From Betaproteobacteria bacterium (lineage in GTDB: Bacteria > Pseudomonadota > Gammaproteobacteria > Burkholderiales > Rhodocyclaceae): a stretch of DNA of 64,000 nt. Shown in pieces: positions 23,125-32,373 of the stretch. The notes under the pieces were generated by a model that worked only from the letters and a program-made list of their open reading frames with translations, was not told the origin of the DNA and made no database searches. The DNA is taken from the NCBI GenBank assembly GCA_012026885.1, contig VEPL01000029.1, forward strand, positions 391,760-455,759, written 5' to 3'. Each line of letters opens with the position of its first letter. The first letter of the stretch is position 1. The translations under genes were made by a program, and so were the position numbers.

Positions 23125-25983
23125 ATGGACCTGCAGATCCTCCTCCTCCTCGGCCAGGACGGCATTACCAACGGTGCCATCTACGCGCTGCTGGCGCTGG
23201 CGCTGGTGCTGGTCTTCGCCGTCACCCGGGTGATCTTCATCCCGCAGGGCGAGTTTGTCGCCTACGGCGCATTGACGCTGGCGGCACTGCAGGCCGGCAA
23301 GGTGCCGGGTACGCTCTGGCTGCTGCTGGCGATGGGCATCCTGGTGGCCGGGCTGGACGGCTGGCGCCTGCTGCGCGACCGGCGTTTCCGCCGGCTGCCG
23401 CCGCTGCTGATCTTCAACGTCGGCATCCCGCTGGTGCTGGCCGGTGCGCTCTTCGTCGTGCCGCCGACACAATTGCCGCTGTGGGCGCAGGTGATTGTCG
23501 CAATGATGGTCGTCGTGCCCATGGGCCCGATGATCTACCGCATCGCCTACCAGCCGCTGGCCAGCGCGTCGGTGCTCGTCCTGCTCATCGTGTCGGTCGC
23601 CGTCCACCTCGCGCTGATCGGCCTCGGCCTGCTCTTCTTCGGTGCCGAAGGTTCACGTACGCCGGCTTTCACCGACATCAGCTTCGAGCTGGCCGGCGCC
23701 CCGCTGCAGGGCCAGACCATCCTCGTCGTCGTCGCCTCGGCGCTGCTCATCATCGGCCTCTATTTCTTTTTCGAGCGCACGATCTACGGCAAGGCGCTGC
23801 GCGCCACCGCGATGAACCGCACCGGGGCCCGCCTGATGGGCATCCCGCCGGTGCTCGCCGGCCAGCTCTGCTTCACGCTGGCGGCAGCGATCGGCGTCTT
23901 CTCCGGGATCCTGATCGCGCCGATCACCACCCTTTACTACGATTCGGGCTTCCTGATCGGCCTCAAGGGCTTCGTCGGTGCCATCATCGGGGGGCTGGCC
24001 TCGTACCCGGTCGCCGCGCTCGGCGCCCTCCTCGTCGGCCTGCTCGAGTCCTATTCGTCGTTCTGGGCCAGCGCCTTCAAGGAGGTGATCGTCTTCACGC
24101 TGATCATCCCTGTCCTCCTCTGGCGTTCGCTGACTGCGCACCACATCGAGGAAGAAGAGGAAAAGGGCGAGGAACTTTCCGGCAGCGGCCGCAGCGGCAC
24201 CGGCAGCGCGCGCCGCGCCGCCTGGCTGCGCCGCCTGCCGCTCGCGGCCGGCATCGCGCTGCTCGCCGTCGGCCCTGCCGTGCTCTCCGAATTCACCGTC
24301 ACGCTGCTTAACTACATCGGGCTCTACGCGATCGTCGCCGTCGGTCTCGTGCTGCTCACCGGCGTCGGCGGCCTGACTTCGTTCGGGCAGGCCGCCTTCG
24401 TCGGACTCGGCGCCTACACGACCGCCTGGCTGACCACCGTGCATGGCGTATCGCCCTGGCTGACACTGTTCATCGGCCTCGCCATCACGGCTTCGGTGGC
24501 CCTCTTCCTCGGCTTCATCACCTTGCGCATGGGCGGCCACTATCTGCCGCTAGGCACGATCGCCTGGGGCATCAGCCTCTACTTCCTGTTCGGCAACGTC
24601 GATTTCCTCGGCGGCCACACCGGCATCACCGGCATTCCGGCCGTGTCGCTGTTCGGCTGGGAGCTGAAATCCGGGCGCGAGTTCTACTACCTGATCTGGA
24701 TCGTCCTGCTGCTCGCCATCCTGACCACCCGCAACCTGCTCGACTCGCGCGATGGACGCGCCGTGCGGGCGCTCAAGGGCGGCACGGTGATGGCCGAGGC
24801 GATGGGCGTAAATACCGCGCGCGCCAAGATCGTCATCTTCCTGGTCGCCGCGCTGTTCGCCAGCGTCTCCGGCTGGCTCTACGCGCACCTGCAGCGCTTC
24901 GTCAATCCGACGCCTTTCTCGCTGACGCAGGGCATCGAATATCTGTTCATGGCGGTCGTCGGCGGCATCGGCCACGTCTGGGGAGCGGTGCTCGGCGCCG
25001 GCCTGGTCACCGTGCTCAAGCAGTGGCTGCAGGACTGGCTGCCGCAACTGTTCGGGCAGAGCGGCAACTTCGAGATCATCGTTTTCGGCATCGCCATGGT
25101 GCTAATCCTGCAGCGCGCCCGCGCCGGCCTCTGGCCGCTGTTGTTGCGCCTACTGCCGGCGCTTGGCGGCAAGCGCACGGTTCCCGCCGCCGCGCCGCTC
25201 GACCGCCGCACGCCCGTCGCCCCCGGCACCCTGCTGCTCGATGCCGCCGGGGTGACCAAGCGTTTCGGCGGGCTGGTCGCCAACAATGACATGTCGCTGT
25301 CGGTACGTGCCGGCGAGATCATGGCGCTGATCGGCCCCAACGGTGCCGGCAAGAGCACGATGTTCAACTGCATTTCCGCGGTCAACCCGGCCAGCGAGGG
25401 GAAAATCGCCTTCCTCGGCCAGTCGACCGCGGGGCTCGCGGCGCGCGAACTGGCCCGCCGGGGCATGAGCCGCACCTTCCAGCACGTGCGCCTGCTCGGG
25501 CAGATGACGGTGCTCGAGAACGTCGCCATCGGCGCCCACCTGCGCGGCCGCAAGGGCATCGTCGCTGCCGCGCTGCGCCTCGACCGGACCGAGGAGGCCC
25601 GGCTGCTCGCCGAGGCCGCCCGCCAGGTCGAGCGCGTCGGTCTCGGCGAGCAGATGTTCGAGCCGGCCGGCAGCCTGCCGCTCGGGCAGCAGCGCATCGT
25701 CGAGATCGCCCGGGCGCTTGCCTCCGATCCCTGCCTGCTGCTCCTCGACGAGCCTGCCGCCGGCCTGCGCTACCTGGAAAAACAGGCGCTCGCCGAACTG
25801 CTCGGCAGGCTGCGCGCCGAAGGCATGGGCATCCTCCTCGTCGAGCACGACATGGATTTCGTCATGGGCCTCGCCGACCGCGTCGTCGTCATGGAGTTCG
25901 GCGAGAAGATCGCCGATGGCCTGCCGGAAGAGGTCCAGCGCGACCCGCGGGTACTCGAGGCCTACCTTGGGGGGGTCGAATGA
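23125..25983 (+). CDS. Triple fusion LivH-LivM-LivG: two ABC permeases and an ATPase in one protein
   Basis: 952 residues. Residues 1-340 are a LivH-type permease ([21 protein letters not shown]). An acidic, Ser/Gly linker (about 341-362) leads to a LivM-type permease (about 365-690; [21 protein letters not shown]). A LivG-type ATPase follows (about 702-952) with Walker [10 protein letters not shown] (near 737), signature [15 protein letters not shown] (LSGGQ altered to LPLGQ) and Walker [12 protein letters not shown]. No stop or frameshift breaks the fusion. It works with the two binding proteins and LivF, whose start overlaps by 4 bp. Confidence 0.93.
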   Translation: MDLQILLLLGQDGITNGAIYALLALALVLVFAVTRVIFIPQGEFVAYGALTLAALQAGKVPGTLWLLLAMGILVAGLDGWRLLRDRRFRRLPPLLIFNVGIPLVLAGALFVVPPTQLPLWAQVIVAMMVVVPMGPMIYRIAYQPLASASVLVLLIVSVAVHLALIGLGLLFFGAEGSRTPAFTDISFELAGAPLQGQTILVVVASALLIIGLYFFFERTIYGKALRATAMNRTGARLMGIPPVLAGQLCFTLAAAIGVFSGILIAPITTLYYDSGFLIGLKGFVGAIIGGLASYPVAALGALLVGLLESYSSFWASAFKEVIVFTLIIPVLLWRSLTAHHIEEEEEKGEELSGSGRSGTGSARRAAWLRRLPLAAGIALLAVGPAVLSEFTVTLLNYIGLYAIVAVGLVLLTGVGGLTSFGQAAFVGLGAYTTAWLTTVHGVSPWLTLFIGLAITASVALFLGFITLRMGGHYLPLGTIAWGISLYFLFGNVDFLGGHTGITGIPAVSLFGWELKSGREFYYLIWIVLLLAILTTRNLLDSRDGRAVRALKGGTVMAEAMGVNTARAKIVIFLVAALFASVSGWLYAHLQRFVNPTPFSLTQGIEYLFMAVVGGIGHVWGAVLGAGLVTVLKQWLQDWLPQLFGQSGNFEIIVFGIAMVLILQRARAGLWPLLLRLLPALGGKRTVPAAAPLDRRTPVAPGTLLLDAAGVTKRFGGLVANNDMSLSVRAGEIMALIGPNGAGKSTMFNCISAVNPASEGKIAFLGQSTAGLAARELARRGMSRTFQHVRLLGQMTVLENVAIGAHLRGRKGIVAAALRLDRTEEARLLAEAARQVERVGLGEQMFEPAGSLPLGQQRIVEIARALASDPCLLLLDEPAAGLRYLEKQALAELLGRLRAEGMGILLVEHDMDFVMGLADRVVVMEFGEKIADGLPEEVQRDPRVLEAYLGGVE

Positions 25984-26747
25984 TGGCGAGCAAGCATCCG
26001 CACCTGCACGATCACGAAGTCATCCTCGATGTCCGCCACCTGAACGTCAGCTACGGCAAGGTCGAGGCCCTTCACGACGTCAGCCTGACCATCCGGCGCG
26101 GCGAGATCGTCACGGTCATCGGCCCCAACGGCGCCGGCAAGACGACCCTGCTGGCGGCCCTGATGGGCCTGTTGCCGTCGACCGGCGAGATCACCTACAT
26201 GGGCCAGCCGCGCGCCCGCGAGCGCGAGGTCGAGCAACTGGTGTGCCAGGGCATGACGCTGGTCCCCGAAAAACGCGAGCTGTTCGCCGAGATGAGTGTC
26301 GAGGACAACCTGCTGCTCGGCGCCTTCGACCGCTACCGCACCGGCCATCGCGACCAGATGGAGACGATGGACGAGGTCTTCGAGCTCTTCCCGCGCCTCG
26401 AGGAGCGCCGCGCCCAGCTGGCCGGCACACTGTCCGGCGGCGAGCGCCAGATGCTGGCGATGGGGCGCGCCCTGATGGCCAAGCCGAAGCTGCTGATGCT
26501 CGACGAGCCCAGCCTCGGCCTAGCCCCGCTGATCATCAAGGAAATCTTCCGTATCATCGTCGAGCTGAAATCGACCGGTGTCGCCATCCTGCTTGTCGAG
26601 CAGAACGCGCGCGCCGCACTGCAGATCGCCGATTACGGCTACGTGCTGGAAACCGGCGAGGTCTCGCTAGCCGGCCCGAGCGGCGAACTGGCCGCCGACC
26701 CGCGCGTCATCGAGAGCTACCTCGGCCTCGGCCACAAGCCGGCCTGA
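25980..26747 (+). CDS. livF: Branched-chain-amino-acid-type ABC ATPase LivF
   Basis: 255 residues with Walker [10 protein letters not shown], signature [15 protein letters not shown] and Walker [14 protein letters not shown]; it pairs with the LivG domain of the fusion. It starts with ATGATGG overlapping the upstream stop (a second ATG at 25983 is also possible). It ends 8 bp from the convergent FecR-domain gene. Confidence 0.95.
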   Translation: MMASKHPHLHDHEVILDVRHLNVSYGKVEALHDVSLTIRRGEIVTVIGPNGAGKTTLLAALMGLLPSTGEITYMGQPRAREREVEQLVCQGMTLVPEKRELFAEMSVEDNLLLGAFDRYRTGHRDQMETMDEVFELFPRLEERRAQLAGTLSGGERQMLAMGRALMAKPKLLMLDEPSLGLAPLIIKEIFRIIVELKSTGVAILLVEQNARAALQIADYGYVLETGEVSLAGPSGELAADPRVIESYLGLGHKPA

Positions 26748-26755
26748 CTCCCGCG

Positions 26756-28606
26756 TCAGGGCCGGGGCGGCCAGCCGTCGCGCTCCCGGCGCTCGGAACG
26801 CCCGCCGCCTCCCTCGCGCGGCGCTCCCCGGAAGGGATCCCCAGGCGGCGCAATGGACGGCTGCGGCGGTCGCTGCATGCCCGGCATGGGTAGCTCGCGC
26901 CCCCCTGGCATCTCGCGCGGCGGAGGTTGGCTGTCGCGTTGTGCCTCCGGCCGCCGCTCGAACGGCTGCTGCTGCGGAATTGCCGGCCCGAGAGACTCGC
27001 GGAAGGGGTCGCGTCCTGCCGGCTGGGAGCGCTGCCGCTCCTGGCGCTGGTCAGGCATGGGCGACGACTGAAACAGCTCGCGCCCTGCGGGCGAGTTTCC
27101 CGATCGCTCGTCCGGACGCCCCGGCCACCCGCCACCCAGCGTGCTACGTTCGGGGTCCGCTGTGGATCGTCCCGGCACCTCGCGTCCCAGTGGCGCGGCA
27201 TCGAGCGACCGTCCGGACGGCAACGGACGGCCGGCCTGACGCCCCTCGACGACAGGGGCAGCGGTCGTCGGCGGCTGCGGACGGCCGGAGGGCCACTCAC
27301 GGTAGCGCTCGCCGGCCGCCTGCCCCGGCGGGGCCATCCAGTCCGGTCCCTTTGCGGCCCGGGGCGCGAGTCCCATCTCGCGCGATCCAGGGCGCACGAC
27401 GGCACCCCGGTCGATCGACCTTCCCTCGCGCAGGTGGGCTGCCGGCACAACAGTGACGCTCCCGGCCCGTTCGCGGTGGACATAGGCCGGCCGGTAGCCG
27501 GGTCCGCTCGCCCGGTCGATCTCGCGGCTGTCGGTCACATGGGTGACATTGACCTGGCGCAGGTAGGTCGTGCTCGCGCGGTAGGCGGGAACGTAGATCT
27601 CGCGCGGCGCCAGCGGGAACCACCCGACCGCAGGCGCGGTACCGAAGGCGAAGGACACGCTCCAGCCCGGATCTCCGACCCAGCCGACCAGGGCTGGGGC
27701 ATAGACCGGGCGCGCGACCCAGGCACCGGGAACCCAAGCCCAGCGACCGCGGATGACAACCCAGCGGCCGTAATGAAAGGGCGCAAAGCCCCAGGGCGCG
27801 GCATCGACCCAGGTCCATCCCCACGGCGCCATCCAGACCCAGCGGCCATGGCGGTAGGGCGCCCAGTCGCTGGCCACGGCACGCGGATACCAGACCGTCC
27901 CATATTCCCCCGAAGAAGCCCAGTCGCCGTAGACGTCGAGCTCGGAATAACCGGTCATGTACGGTGAAACATGGCGACGCGCGACGCCGGCGCCATGACG
28001 TTCGTCGCGCGCGCTGACCCAATTGTCGAAAGCATCGCCGTAGGCGGCCTGGCCGACCCCCATGACAGCGCCGCGGGCAATTTCGGCCATTTCCCCGGGA
28101 CGCAGTACCAGCGTCTGACCGGCCTCGATGCGAACCTCGCCGGACTGGGCGGCGACGGTCGTGCGGTCGGTGCCCACCTCGATGCGGAAACGGCCGGGCC
28201 CCGGGAAGCGGACGCGGCCGTCGGGCGTGCTCACTTCGAGGTCTCCGGCCTGGTCGCGGTCGCGCAAGCTGAGCGAGAGCGTCCCTGCCGCCACGAAAAT
28301 AGCCAACCGACGGTCGTCGACCGCGACAAACTCGAGTCGCGAGTCCGCTGCCATGCGGAAGGCGCTGGAACCGATCCAGACCTCGGCCCGGCCCGAGCCA
28401 TTCGTATCGAGCAAGGCGCCACTGACGATCGGCCAGTTGACGGCAGCCGGGCCGCCCTCATCCCGGCGATCGACCCGCAGGCTCACACCGCCCTCGACAA
28501 GGGCCAGTCGCCCTACCCGGCCGGGCGGGTCGCCCCCGGACGCCAGAACGGGGTTACCGACCAGCAAGGCGAACAGGGCGAGCAAGAGGCTCCAGGGGCG
28601 AGGCAT
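26756..28606 (-). CDS. Secreted FecR-domain protein with DUF6600-like Trp-rich region
   Basis: 616 residues from ATG 28606 (Shine-Dalgarno AAAGGA; the longer frame lacks support). Signal peptide (MPRPWSLLLALFALLVGNPVLA), FecR-like beta domain (about 30-190: GSGRAEVWIG..., TPDGRVRFPGPGRF), then a Trp/Tyr/Gly-rich middle with repeated WxxYxxGRW patterns (APYRHGRWVWMAPWGWTWVD and FHYGRWVVIRGRWAWVPGAW). The C-terminus is Pro/Arg/Gln-rich and probably disordered (last ~190 residues). FecR domains here probably act as envelope structural modules, not as a sigma regulator, since no sigma factor adjoins. Function unknown. Confidence 0.85.
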   Translation of the reverse strand: MPRPWSLLLALFALLVGNPVLASGGDPPGRVGRLALVEGGVSLRVDRRDEGGPAAVNWPIVSGALLDTNGSGRAEVWIGSSAFRMAADSRLEFVAVDDRRLAIFVAAGTLSLSLRDRDQAGDLEVSTPDGRVRFPGPGRFRIEVGTDRTTVAAQSGEVRIEAGQTLVLRPGEMAEIARGAVMGVGQAAYGDAFDNWVSARDERHGAGVARRHVSPYMTGYSELDVYGDWASSGEYGTVWYPRAVASDWAPYRHGRWVWMAPWGWTWVDAAPWGFAPFHYGRWVVIRGRWAWVPGAWVARPVYAPALVGWVGDPGWSVSFAFGTAPAVGWFPLAPREIYVPAYRASTTYLRQVNVTHVTDSREIDRASGPGYRPAYVHRERAGSVTVVPAAHLREGRSIDRGAVVRPGSREMGLAPRAAKGPDWMAPPGQAAGERYREWPSGRPQPPTTAAPVVEGRQAGRPLPSGRSLDAAPLGREVPGRSTADPERSTLGGGWPGRPDERSGNSPAGRELFQSSPMPDQRQERQRSQPAGRDPFRESLGPAIPQQQPFERRPEAQRDSQPPPREMPGGRELPMPGMQRPPQPSIAPPGDPFRGAPREGGGGRSERRERDGWPPRP

Positions 28607-28772
28607 CCGATTCCTTTCAGATTGAGGCGGCAAGCCCGCCCATGCACTATCAACGCACGATCCGGCGTGCGCGCGGACAGCGCTGCGCAGCAAGATGTCA
28701 GCGAATGTTGCCGGAACCTCTTGCGCGCCGCTGCGCGATCCGTGCCAATCCGCTCACCGCGGGCGATGACGC

Positions 28773-29621
28773 CTACTTGCGATAGGCAAGCGGCGGCCGC
28801 GCGCCTTCGCCCGGAGTGGCCCCGGACAGGCTGGCCAGCGCGGCGCTGACGTCCTTGACGCGTTCCGAGGCATTGGGATGCGTCTTGTACAGGGCGGCGA
28901 GCGTGCCGGCATCCTGCTTCTGGCTGGCCATCCGCTGCATCAGCATCAGGCACGACTCGGGATCGTAGCCCGCGCGTGCGGCATAGACGACACCGTCGTT
29001 GTCGGCGTCGCGCTCGGCCCCGCGGTCGAGCGAGCGCATGAAGAGTTGCGCCCCTTCCTTGTTCGCCATCTGCGACAACTGCCCCTTGACGCCCCCGCCG
29101 CCGACGTTGTCGCCAATGACCTTGCTGCCGGTCGCGGTCAGGATGTCCTTCTGCAGCAGGTCGATGTGGTGGCGGCGGATGACGTGTCCCGCCTCATGGC
29201 CGATCACGCAGGCGAGTTCGGCCTCGTTGCCGATCAGCTTGAGCATGCCGGTGGTGATCAGGACGGTGCCGCCCGGCACCGCAAACGCATTGACCTGGTC
29301 GGATTTCACCGCGCCGAAACGCCACGGCAGGGTGGGTTTCTCGGTCTGCAAAGCGACCCAAAGGCCGACCGTGTTGAGGTAGCGTTGCAGGGCCTCGTCG
29401 CGCACCAGCGGATAGGTGCCGAGGGTACGGGCCGCGATGTCGCGGCCGATCGCGATCTCGTCCTCGACGCTCATCGACGAGACCTCCTGGCTCTTCGCCA
29501 CACCCTGGACGGCATCGATGACGCTGCCGACATTGAAATTGCGCAGGTTGAACTGGGCTTGGGCCGGTGTAACGGCAAGCAGGCCTGTCGCGACCGCCAT
29601 GAGCACGAGGATACGTTTCAT
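28773..29621 (-). CDS. Periplasmic M48-family metallopeptidase (BepA/LoiP-like)
   Basis: 282 residues, signal peptide 1-22 (ending AQAQ), zinc motif GHEAGHVIRRHH (HExxH) and the downstream acidic ligand region DRGAERDADNDG. M48 proteases of this size act in outer-membrane protein quality control in other proteobacteria. It starts 1 bp after the stop of the small secreted gene upstream; the two form one transcript. Cys in ACVIGHE and ESCLML may not be paired. Confidence 0.92.
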   Translation of the reverse strand: MKRILVLMAVATGLLAVTPAQAQFNLRNFNVGSVIDAVQGVAKSQEVSSMSVEDEIAIGRDIAARTLGTYPLVRDEALQRYLNTVGLWVALQTEKPTLPWRFGAVKSDQVNAFAVPGGTVLITTGMLKLIGNEAELACVIGHEAGHVIRRHHIDLLQKDILTATGSKVIGDNVGGGGVKGQLSQMANKEGAQLFMRSLDRGAERDADNDGVVYAARAGYDPESCLMLMQRMASQKQDAGTLAALYKTHPNASERVKDVSAALASLSGATPGEGARPPLAYRK

Positions 29622-29622
29622 G

Positions 29623-29979
29623 TCAGTTCTGGCCTCCCGCCGACGTTGTCGGAGAAGACCCGCCGCGCAGCGTCACCTGGCGTCGCTCGAGTTTCTTCGC
29701 CGCCGCCGCCTTTTCGGCGCTCGCCGCCGAAGCGGTCCAGCCGTCGAGGACGGCATTGTCGCCGCCGGCCGATCCGCCGGCCACCGCCCCCGGCTCGTCG
29801 ATGCCGCGCACCCCCATGGTCGTCGTCGCCCCCGGCTGCTGCGCCTGGCTGCCACTGCCGCGCGTGGCACCCGACACCGAACGCAACAGGTCAGTCAACT
29901 GGGCGGCCGTCGGCGCCGCGGCGAAAGCCAGCAGAGTCAGCAGGATTGCGTGGGCAAGTGAAAGGGAACGACGGTTCAT
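29623..29979 (-). CDS. Small secreted protein of unknown function, upstream partner of the M48 peptidase
   Basis: 118 residues: signal peptide (about 1-26, ending PTAAQ), then a Gly/Ser/Ala-rich mature part with an Ala/Lys-rich helical stretch (AASAEKAAAAKKLERRQ). No known motif. It is separated from the peptidase by one base, so the two are probably co-translated. Not recognised. Confidence 0.7.
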   Translation of the reverse strand: MNRRSLSLAHAILLTLLAFAAAPTAAQLTDLLRSVSGATRGSGSQAQQPGATTTMGVRGIDEPGAVAGGSAGGDNAVLDGWTASAASAEKAAAAKKLERRQVTLRGGSSPTTSAGGQN

Positions 29980-30097
29980 CGCAACGACCTCCTGCGTCGA
30001 GTATAGAAGCGGAATCGCAACGAGGAAAGACCGGCGCCAGCCATTCCGGATAAACTACGCCGGTGCCGCCAAGGGGCCGGCAGGGGGAGGGCAGGGT

Positions 30098-32335
30098 TTG
30101 GCCGCTGATTCCATTTCGAGGCGCTTCCGGCGCCACGCGCCGCGCGTGGCGATCGGCCTCGCCGTGCTTGCGGTTTTCCTCGCGCACGCCCTCAACCTGT
30201 GGCGCCTCGACCTGGTCGACGCCAGCGAGCGTTATCTCTATGACTTCCGCGTTCGCCTGTTCATGCCCAACACGATCGACGAACGCATCGTCATCGTTGA
30301 CCTCGACGAACGCAGCCTCGCCGAGGTCGGCCGCTGGCCCTGGGGCCGCCAGCATGTCGCCAGCCTGCTGGACGCCCTGACCGTACACTACCGCGCGGCC
30401 GCCGTCGGCTTCGATGTGATATTCGCCGAGGCCGACGAAAGCTCCGGCCTCAAGATTCTTGAGCGCATCGCCGCAAACCAGTTGCGTGGTGACGCCGCCT
30501 ATCGCCGCGCGCTCGACGCGCTACGCCCGGAACTCGACCACGACCGCCTGTTCACCGAGGCCTTGCGCGGCCGCCCGGTCATCCTCGGCGCCTTCTTCGA
30601 CGACAGCAAGGGCGCCCGCCAGACCGGCGAATTGCCGGCGCCAGCGCTGCCGGCCGACAGTTTCGCCGGACGCGACCAGTACGTTCACGCCTACCCCGGC
30701 TTCAGCGCCAACCTGCCCGCATTTCAACGGGCCGCCGCCGGCGGCGGCCACGTCAATGCCCTGGTCGACGGCGACGGCAACGTTCGCCGTGTGGCCCTGC
30801 TGGTCGAGGGCGGCGGGGCCTATCACGAAGCCTTCTCGCTTGCCATCGCCCGCCTTGTTCTCAGCGGTGGCCCGCTGCGCCCGGGATTCCCGGACGATTA
30901 CTCACCGATGGAGTGGGTGGAATTCACGACCCCGGGCGGTAAGGTGAGCATTCCGGTCGATGGCGACATCAGTGCCCTTGTGCCGTTTCGCGGCAGGGCA
31001 GGCAGCTTCCGCTACATTCCGGCGGTCGATGTCATGACCCGCAAGGCCGATCCAGCCCTGCTCGCCGACCGCATCGTGCTGGTCGGCTCGAGCGCGGCCG
31101 GCCTCAACGACCTCCGGGCGACGCCAGCCGACCCGGTCCTTCCCGGCGTCGAAGTCCATGCGACCATGATTTCGGGCATCCTCGACGGGGTCGTCAAGGA
31201 CAAGCCGGCCTTCCTCCTCGGCGCTGATATCCTTCTCCTCGGCATCCTCGGCGGCCTGCTCGCACTTGCCCTGCCGCTGCTCTCGCCGTTCCGCGGGACC
31301 TTGCTGGCCGGCATCGCGATCGCCGCCCTGGTCGGCGGCAACCTCTGGCTCTGGCAGGCCGCCAACCTGGTCATGCCGCTCGCCGGGACCGCACTCGCGC
31401 TGCTCGTCATCTACGTCTGCAACATGTCCTGGGGGTTCTTCGTCGAATCGCGCAGCAAACGCCAGTTCGCCAGCCTCTTCGGGCAGTACGTGCCGCCCGA
31501 GCTGGTCGACGAAATGGCCCGCGACCCCGAGGCCTACAGCATGGAGGGGCGCAACGAGCAACTGACCGTGCTGTTTTCCGATGTCCGCGGCTTCACCACG
31601 ATCTCCGAGGGGCTCGATCCGAAGGAACTCGCCCGCCTGATGAACGCCTACCTCGGCGCCATGACCGAGGTAGTTCGCCGCAAGCGGGGCACCCTCGACA
31701 AGTACATCGGCGACGCGATCATGGCTTTCTGGGGGGCGCCGGTCGCCGACCCAGAGCACGCGACCCACGCGATCGAGACCGCGCTGGAAATGCAGGTGGA
31801 GCTGCGCAAGCTCGACGAGCCTTTCCGCCAGCGCGGCTGGCCGGTCCTGCACATCGGCATCGGCATCAACTCCGGCACGATGACTGTCGGCGACATGGGT
31901 TCGCCGGTGCGCAAGTCCTATACCGTCATGGGCGACGCCGTGAATCTGGGTTCACGCCTCGAGGGCATCACCAAGGAATACGATGTCGGCATCGTCGTCG
32001 GCGAGGACGCCCGCCGGCTGGCGCCGGGCTTCGCCTACCGGGAACTGGACCGCGTGCGCGTCAAGGGCAAGGACGAGCCGGTGGCGATCCACCAGCCGCT
32101 CGGGCGTGCCGGGGATATCACCCCGGCCGAGGCCGATGCCCTGCGCAAGTGGACCGATGCGCTCGCCCATTTCCGCCAGCAACACTGGGATGCCGCTGAA
32201 GTGGCCCTGCGCACGCTGGTCGCCGCCGACCCCGGGCGGCGCCTCTACCATCTCTACCTCGAGCGCATCGCCCACCTGCGCAGCGACCCGCCGGGCCCCG
32301 GCTGGGACGGCGTGACAACTTTCAAGACCAAATGA
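30098..32335 (+). CDS. CHASE2-domain membrane adenylate/guanylate cyclase (class III), TTG start
   Basis: 745 residues from TTG 30098, chosen for its Shine-Dalgarno (GGGGGAGGGCAGGG) and because the N-terminal membrane helix follows; the frame is open further upstream but antisense to the previous gene. Layout: N-terminal transmembrane helix (about 15-33), periplasmic CHASE2 sensor (about 35-355), three membrane helices (about 360-445), catalytic domain (about 465-650) with metal-binding FSDVRGFTT (Asp near 493), GTLDKYIGDAIMAFWG and the NLGSRLE motif, then a C-terminal helical tail. It makes cAMP or cGMP in response to an unknown periplasmic signal. Confidence 0.92.
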   Translation: MAADSISRRFRRHAPRVAIGLAVLAVFLAHALNLWRLDLVDASERYLYDFRVRLFMPNTIDERIVIVDLDERSLAEVGRWPWGRQHVASLLDALTVHYRAAAVGFDVIFAEADESSGLKILERIAANQLRGDAAYRRALDALRPELDHDRLFTEALRGRPVILGAFFDDSKGARQTGELPAPALPADSFAGRDQYVHAYPGFSANLPAFQRAAAGGGHVNALVDGDGNVRRVALLVEGGGAYHEAFSLAIARLVLSGGPLRPGFPDDYSPMEWVEFTTPGGKVSIPVDGDISALVPFRGRAGSFRYIPAVDVMTRKADPALLADRIVLVGSSAAGLNDLRATPADPVLPGVEVHATMISGILDGVVKDKPAFLLGADILLLGILGGLLALALPLLSPFRGTLLAGIAIAALVGGNLWLWQAANLVMPLAGTALALLVIYVCNMSWGFFVESRSKRQFASLFGQYVPPELVDEMARDPEAYSMEGRNEQLTVLFSDVRGFTTISEGLDPKELARLMNAYLGAMTEVVRRKRGTLDKYIGDAIMAFWGAPVADPEHATHAIETALEMQVELRKLDEPFRQRGWPVLHIGIGINSGTMTVGDMGSPVRKSYTVMGDAVNLGSRLEGITKEYDVGIVVGEDARRLAPGFAYRELDRVRVKGKDEPVAIHQPLGRAGDITPAEADALRKWTDALAHFRQQHWDAAEVALRTLVAADPGRRLYHLYLERIAHLRSDPPGPGWDGVTTFKTK

Positions 32336-32373
32336 GGTCAATCCTGTACCCCGCAGACTAAGAAAGGAAGACG

